This document shows positions 6,342-8,857 of a stretch of DNA of 8,857 nucleotides, in pieces; positions within the stretch are counted from its first letter, which is position 1; every line of letters starts with the position of its first letter. The position numbers were made by a program, and so were the translations under genes. The stretch is from assembly GCA_026387085.1 (NCBI GenBank), contig JAPLMK010000101.1, positions 2,142 to 10,998 on the forward strand. Reading direction: 5' to 3'. The notes under the pieces were generated by a model that saw only the letters and a list, made by a program, of their open reading frames with translations, ran no database searches and was not told the DNA's origin. Origin of the DNA: Candidatus Omnitrophota bacterium. GTDB taxonomy: Bacteria; Ratteibacteria; UBA8468; MWAK01.

Positions 6342-6743
6342 TCATCCTCCGTCAGTCATAAACTTCAAATAGACCTCCCGGTTCCTGGGACCGTCAAACT
6401 CCGCCAGGAATATCCCCTGCCAGGTCCCCAAGACCAGGTCCCCTTTTTCGATAATCACGTAAAGCGAATTATTAAAAAGAACCGATTTCGCATGCGCCGG
6501 GCTGTTGCCTTCGGTGTGCCGGCAGGGAAACTCCTCCGGAATAATCCGGTCAGCCAACGCCGAAATATCCTTTACCACGTCCGGGTCCGCGTGTTCGTTG
6601 ATAAAGATACCCGCAGTAGTGTGCGGCACAAAAATAAAGAGCACGCCGTCCTGCCAGCCCCGGTTCCGAACCTTTTCCCGGACCGCTCCGGTAATCTCCG
6701 GAAAATCCTGCTTCTCTTTAGTCCTGACCTGTATCGTTTCCAT
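6342..6743 (-). CDS. YjbQ family protein (UPF0047)
   Basis: The 133-residue protein has the hallmarks of the YjbQ/UPF0047 family: VPHTTAGIFINE (residues 39-50, His41), a conserved His84 in SPAHAKS, and TWQGIFLAEFDGPR (107-120) near the C-terminus. The E. coli and archaeal members are small trimeric proteins. Weak thiamine-phosphate-synthase activity has been reported for this family, but the physiological role is unsettled. The ATG at 6741-6743 is preferred because METIQV matches the family N-terminus and lies 4 bases past the acylphosphatase stop. The longer open frame from a TTG at 6797 would overlap that gene by 50 bases and adds non-homologous residues. No clear Shine-Dalgarno precedes the ATG, so coupling to the acylphosphatase is likely. 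The stop overlaps the cupin ribosome site. Confidence 0.88.
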   Translation of the reverse strand: METIQVRTKEKQDFPEITGAVREKVRNRGWQDGVLFIFVPHTTAGIFINEHADPDVVKDISALADRIIPEEFPCRHTEGNSPAHAKSVLFNNSLYVIIEKGDLVLGTWQGIFLAEFDGPRNREVYLKFMTDGG

Positions 6744-6747
6744 ATTA

Positions 6748-7026
6748 TTAAAAAACGATGGAAAAATCAGAAAACTTTCCGGTGTGCGGCTCGTCAATCG
6801 TTTCCACGCTATCGATGTTCCGGTGCAGAATACCTTCTTCCATCTCTTTTTTGAACTGAGTCAGAAGCGTCTCCTCGCCCTCAACCACAACCTCTACCAG
6901 TCCGTCCTCCAAATTACGCACAAAACCGGTTACACCGCTGATGCGGCGGGCAATTCTCTCCGTATGCCAGCGAAAACCAACCCCCTGAACCGAACCGGAG
7001 ACATAAAGGTGCATCCGCTGTTTCAT
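6748..7026 (-). CDS. acyP: Acylphosphatase
   Basis: The enzyme hydrolyses acyl-phosphates such as carbamoyl-phosphate and 1,3-bisphosphoglycerate in the cytoplasm. The 92-residue length is standard. Signature 1 is GSVQGVGFRWHT (residues 11-22), with catalytic Arg19 in the phosphate loop. Signature 2 is GFVRNLEDGLVEVVVEGE (34-51), with catalytic Asn38. The C-terminus FSDFSIVF matches the final family strand. The start ATG at 7024-7026 is supported by AAGGA a few bases upstream, which overlaps the glycosyltransferase stop codon. The gap to that gene is 6 bases, which points to translational coupling. The YjbQ gene follows 4 bases after its stop. Confidence 0.94.
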   Translation of the reverse strand: MKQRMHLYVSGSVQGVGFRWHTERIARRISGVTGFVRNLEDGLVEVVVEGEETLLTQFKKEMEEGILHRNIDSVETIDEPHTGKFSDFSIVF

Positions 7027-7032
7027 TTGTCC

Positions 7033-7707
7033 TTACTTAAAGAGCCGGCGGAAGAAGAAGCGGAAGAACCGGATGGTATCGCGCCGGGGATTCTGCTTGC
7101 TCTTCTCCGTTCCGTAAACGGTTTGAATCGGCGCTTCGGTAATCTTAAAACCGGCGCGGCTGGCATCAACCAAAATCTCCGATTCCGTATCAAAATGGCT
7201 GGTGGAAAAAGAGAGCGAAGGCACAATCCTTACATCAATAACCCGAAAACCGCTCTGGCTATCATGTATCTTATGCCGGGCCAAAAAAGAGATCAGCGCA
7301 GAAGTAAACCAGTTGGTAACAAACCGGTCCAAAGGCATATTTTTAAGGTTCCGCGACCGGCAACCAACCACCATGCCGGCGCCGGATTTTTGGTAATGCT
7401 CCAAAAGCGAAGAAATATCTTCCGGCCGGTGCTGGCCATCGCCATCCATGGTCAAAACCGCCCGATACCCCTTGTCTAAAGCATACCGGAAACCGGTTTG
7501 AAGCGCGGCGCCCTTGCCTTTGTTTACCAAATGACGGATAACCGTAGCGCCGGCTTTTCCGGCAACTTCCCCGGTATCGTCAACAGACCCGTCGTCAACC
7601 ACTACCACCTCTGCCGCGTACGGCGCAGATTCCTTAACTACTTCCGCGATAAACCGGGCTTCGTTATAAACCGGAATCAGGATTAACAGGTCTTTTTTAG
7701 GATCCAT
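7033..7707 (-). CDS. Family-2 glycosyltransferase, DPM1/polyprenyl-phosphate type
   Basis: The 224-residue protein is a soluble GT-A fold domain. It has IPVYNE (residues 11-16), VVDDGS (36-41, nucleotide-sugar binding), NKGKGAALQTGF (62-73) and the metal-binding DGDGQH (88-93), followed by SQSGFR (150-155) and FDTESEIL (172-179). This pattern matches the dolichol-phosphate-mannose-synthase-like group, which transfers a sugar from a nucleotide donor to a polyprenyl phosphate on the cytoplasmic membrane face. There is no C-terminal pair of membrane helices as in longer relatives, only a basic, aromatic tail (RFFRFFFRRLFK) that may touch the membrane. The sugar is unknown. The ATG at 7705-7707 has no Shine-Dalgarno. 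A TATAAT lies 14 bases upstream, next to a palindromic repeat, so it could be the first gene of its transcript. Acylphosphatase follows after 6 bases. Confidence 0.88.
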   Translation of the reverse strand: MDPKKDLLILIPVYNEARFIAEVVKESAPYAAEVVVVDDGSVDDTGEVAGKAGATVIRHLVNKGKGAALQTGFRYALDKGYRAVLTMDGDGQHRPEDISSLLEHYQKSGAGMVVGCRSRNLKNMPLDRFVTNWFTSALISFLARHKIHDSQSGFRVIDVRIVPSLSFSTSHFDTESEILVDASRAGFKITEAPIQTVYGTEKSKQNPRRDTIRFFRFFFRRLFK

Positions 7708-7721
7708 GTTTTTACATAATA

Positions 7722-7727
7722 ATTATA
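7722..7727 (-). promoter_or_regulatory. Possible -10 box upstream of the glycosyltransferase
   Basis: The minus strand carries a perfect TATAAT 14 bases before the ATG, directly after the arm of the palindromic repeat. No convincing -35 hexamer lies 16-18 bases upstream; that position falls in the GC-rich repeat stem. If used, it would leave a leader of about 8 bases with no ribosome site. Confidence 0.3.
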
Positions 7728-7757
7728 GATTCCCGCTTACCATCCGCGGGAATGACA
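7726..7757. repeat. TGTCATTCCCGCG palindromic repeat, copy 2
   Basis: The stem ATTCCCGC (7729-7736) with GCGGGAAT (7746-7753) is perfect over 8 bases with a 9-base loop. It is followed on the plus strand by GACA, so the minus strand reads TGTCATTCCCGCG like copy 1 on the plus strand. The two copies share stem and outer bases but not the loop. It lies 6 bases beyond the recG stop codon and before the glycosyltransferase. In the recG transcript it forms a 3' hairpin with only a short AU-rich tail. Confidence 0.75.
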
Positions 7758-7762
7758 AGATG

Positions 7763-8857
7763 TTATTTATTTTTTTGGATATCCTGCATCTGGAGACGAA
7801 GAGAAAGTTCCGGATGGGAAACAAGATTCGGGTCCTTCGAAAGTATTTCCTGAGCGGAATCACGCGCAACCTGCAACAACTTCAGGTCCCGGCGCAAGCT
7901 CGCAATACGCAACGGCGGCAAACCATGCTGGCGTTCGCCCAGCACTTCGCCTTCGCCCCGCAAGACCAGGTCATCTTCCGCCAACTGCTCTCCCTGGTCA
8001 ACGGCCGCAAAAAGATTCAGCCTTTCTCCGCCTATCCCTGACTCTAAGTCTCCGATAACCAGGCACAGGGCATCCTGAAACTTACGTCCGATGCGGCCGC
8101 GCATCTGGTGCAGTTGTGACAGGCCAAAACGCTCGGCGTCTTCCACCATCAGAAGGTCTGCTTCCGGCAGGTCCAACCCCACCTCGACAACCGAGGTGGC
8201 CACCAATACTTTATACTTACCTGCGCTGAATCCGGCAATCGCCTTCTCTTTTTCCGACAGAGAGAGACCCCCGTAAATCAGAGCCGGATTCCAATGGGGA
8301 AACCGACCGGATATTTCTTCGAAAAGCGGCCGGGCGCCGATTAAATCCTCGCTCTTTTTCAAACGGCTGGTAACAACATAACCCGTCTTCCCTTGACGTA
8401 AAAGCGTATCGAAGAGCCGGTAAGCAACCTCCCGCTCATCCTTTTGAAAAAGATAGGTGGCTACCTTGCGTTTACCTCTCTCCGAAAGACTGCTCAGGGA
8501 AAGGCCTCCGTAAAGGGTGAGCGCGAGAGTCCGGGGAATCGGCGTAGCGCTCATTAGTAAAACATGGACGCCTTTCCCTTTTTCGCCAAGCAAATCACGC
8601 TGGTTAACACCGAATTTATGCTCCTCGTCAATAACCGCAAGCGAAAGGGCAATAAAGTTCAACTCTTTAGAAAGAAGGCTATGGGTACCGATTACCAGAG
8701 ATATCTTACCGGCAGCCAACTCTTTTTTAATTCTATCCTTATCTTTTTGGGGGACCGCGTTTACCAAAAGCGCAACTTCATGACCGGCCCGGGCAAAAAT
8801 GCGCTGAAAAGTTAGGAAGTGCTGCTCGGCCAGAATTTCGGTCGGCGCCAAAAGCGC
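7763..8857 (-). CDS. recG: ATP-dependent DNA helicase RecG (C-terminal part, runs off the right edge)
   Basis: RecG remodels stalled replication forks and Holliday junctions. The visible 364 residues run from helicase motif Ia (LLAPTEILAEQHF) to the natural C-terminus, and the wedge domain and Walker A motif lie beyond the window edge. Seen in order are IGTHSLL, the DEEH box in VIDEEHKFGV, motif III SATPIPRTLALTLYG, SVVEVGLDLPEAD, ERFGLSQLHQMRGRIGR (motif VI, arginine finger) and the RecG-specific LRGEGEVLGERQHGLPPLRIASL. The C-terminal helices end at QDIQKNK. The frame is open to base 8857 with no start in sight, so the gene is partial because of the window and not through damage. A full RecG is about 690 residues. 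The stop is followed after 6 bases by a palindromic repeat, which separates it from the glycosyltransferase run. Confidence 0.96.
   Translation of the reverse strand, partial: ALLAPTEILAEQHFLTFQRIFARAGHEVALLVNAVPQKDKDRIKKELAAGKISLVIGTHSLLSKELNFIALSLAVIDEEHKFGVNQRDLLGEKGKGVHVLLMSATPIPRTLALTLYGGLSLSSLSERGKRKVATYLFQKDEREVAYRLFDTLLRQGKTGYVVTSRLKKSEDLIGARPLFEEISGRFPHWNPALIYGGLSLSEKEKAIAGFSAGKYKVLVATSVVEVGLDLPEADLLMVEDAERFGLSQLHQMRGRIGRKFQDALCLVIGDLESGIGGERLNLFAAVDQGEQLAEDDLVLRGEGEVLGERQHGLPPLRIASLRRDLKLLQVARDSAQEILSKDPNLVSHPELSLRLQMQDIQKNK

Noticed and set aside
6744..6797. TTG start giving a longer YjbQ protein
   Set aside because: It would overlap the acylphosphatase by 50 bases and add 18 residues absent from the family; the ATG at 6743 fits better.
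5817..7479. Two long overlapping plus-strand frames (5817-6854 and 6505-7479)
   Set aside because: They run antisense across the ligA start, cupin, YjbQ, acylphosphatase and glycosyltransferase genes, show low-complexity Pro/Arg-rich translations and no recognisable domain.

Overview
The window is a bacterial chromosome segment in which every convincing gene lies on the minus strand, so transcription runs from high to low coordinates. It contains housekeeping DNA genes (recG, ligA, a XerC/XerD-type recombinase) mixed with small metabolic enzymes. The organism cannot be named from this alone. The cleavable signal peptide, frequent short palindromic repeats in the gaps and strong CCGG enrichment are the kind of signature often seen in genomes of uncultured bacterial lineages, but that placement is a guess. 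No CRISPR array, defence system, prophage or insertion sequence with a transposase was found.

Layout from the upstream (right) end. (1) 7763-8857: the C-terminal half of RecG, running off the right edge. (2) 6035-7707: a tight four-gene run of a DPM1-like family-2 glycosyltransferase, an acylphosphatase, a YjbQ-family protein and a small cupin, with gaps of 6, 4 and 1 bases. (3) 2129-5994: a second compact run of ligA, a LarA-type nickel-pincer racemase homologue and a glyoxalase-II-like metallo-beta-lactamase hydrolase. The ligA/larA junction shares a Shine-Dalgarno and stop codon, and the last two genes overlap by 13 bases. (4) 1130-2002: the XerC/XerD-like recombinase. (5) 136-1085: a broken, exported metallophosphoesterase.

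The most notable item is the metallophosphoesterase. Two adjacent, imperfect 77-base copies of the segment encoding the GNHD motif (627-703 and 704-780) put its N-terminal and C-terminal halves in different frames. The 11 differences between the copies are mostly synonymous or conservative, so they look like pieces of two diverged paralogues joined by a deletion, or by an assembly collapse, rather than a fresh duplication.

Four of the five non-coding gaps of 40 bases or more hold a clear palindromic element: a 69-base element at 7-75, an AT-rich 25-base-arm element at 2046-2120, and two opposite-facing copies of an ATTCCCGC/GCGGGAAT hairpin at 6006-6030 and 7729-7753. They sit at the boundaries between gene runs, where they could act in transcript processing or termination. 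No other non-coding stretch exceeds 135 bases.
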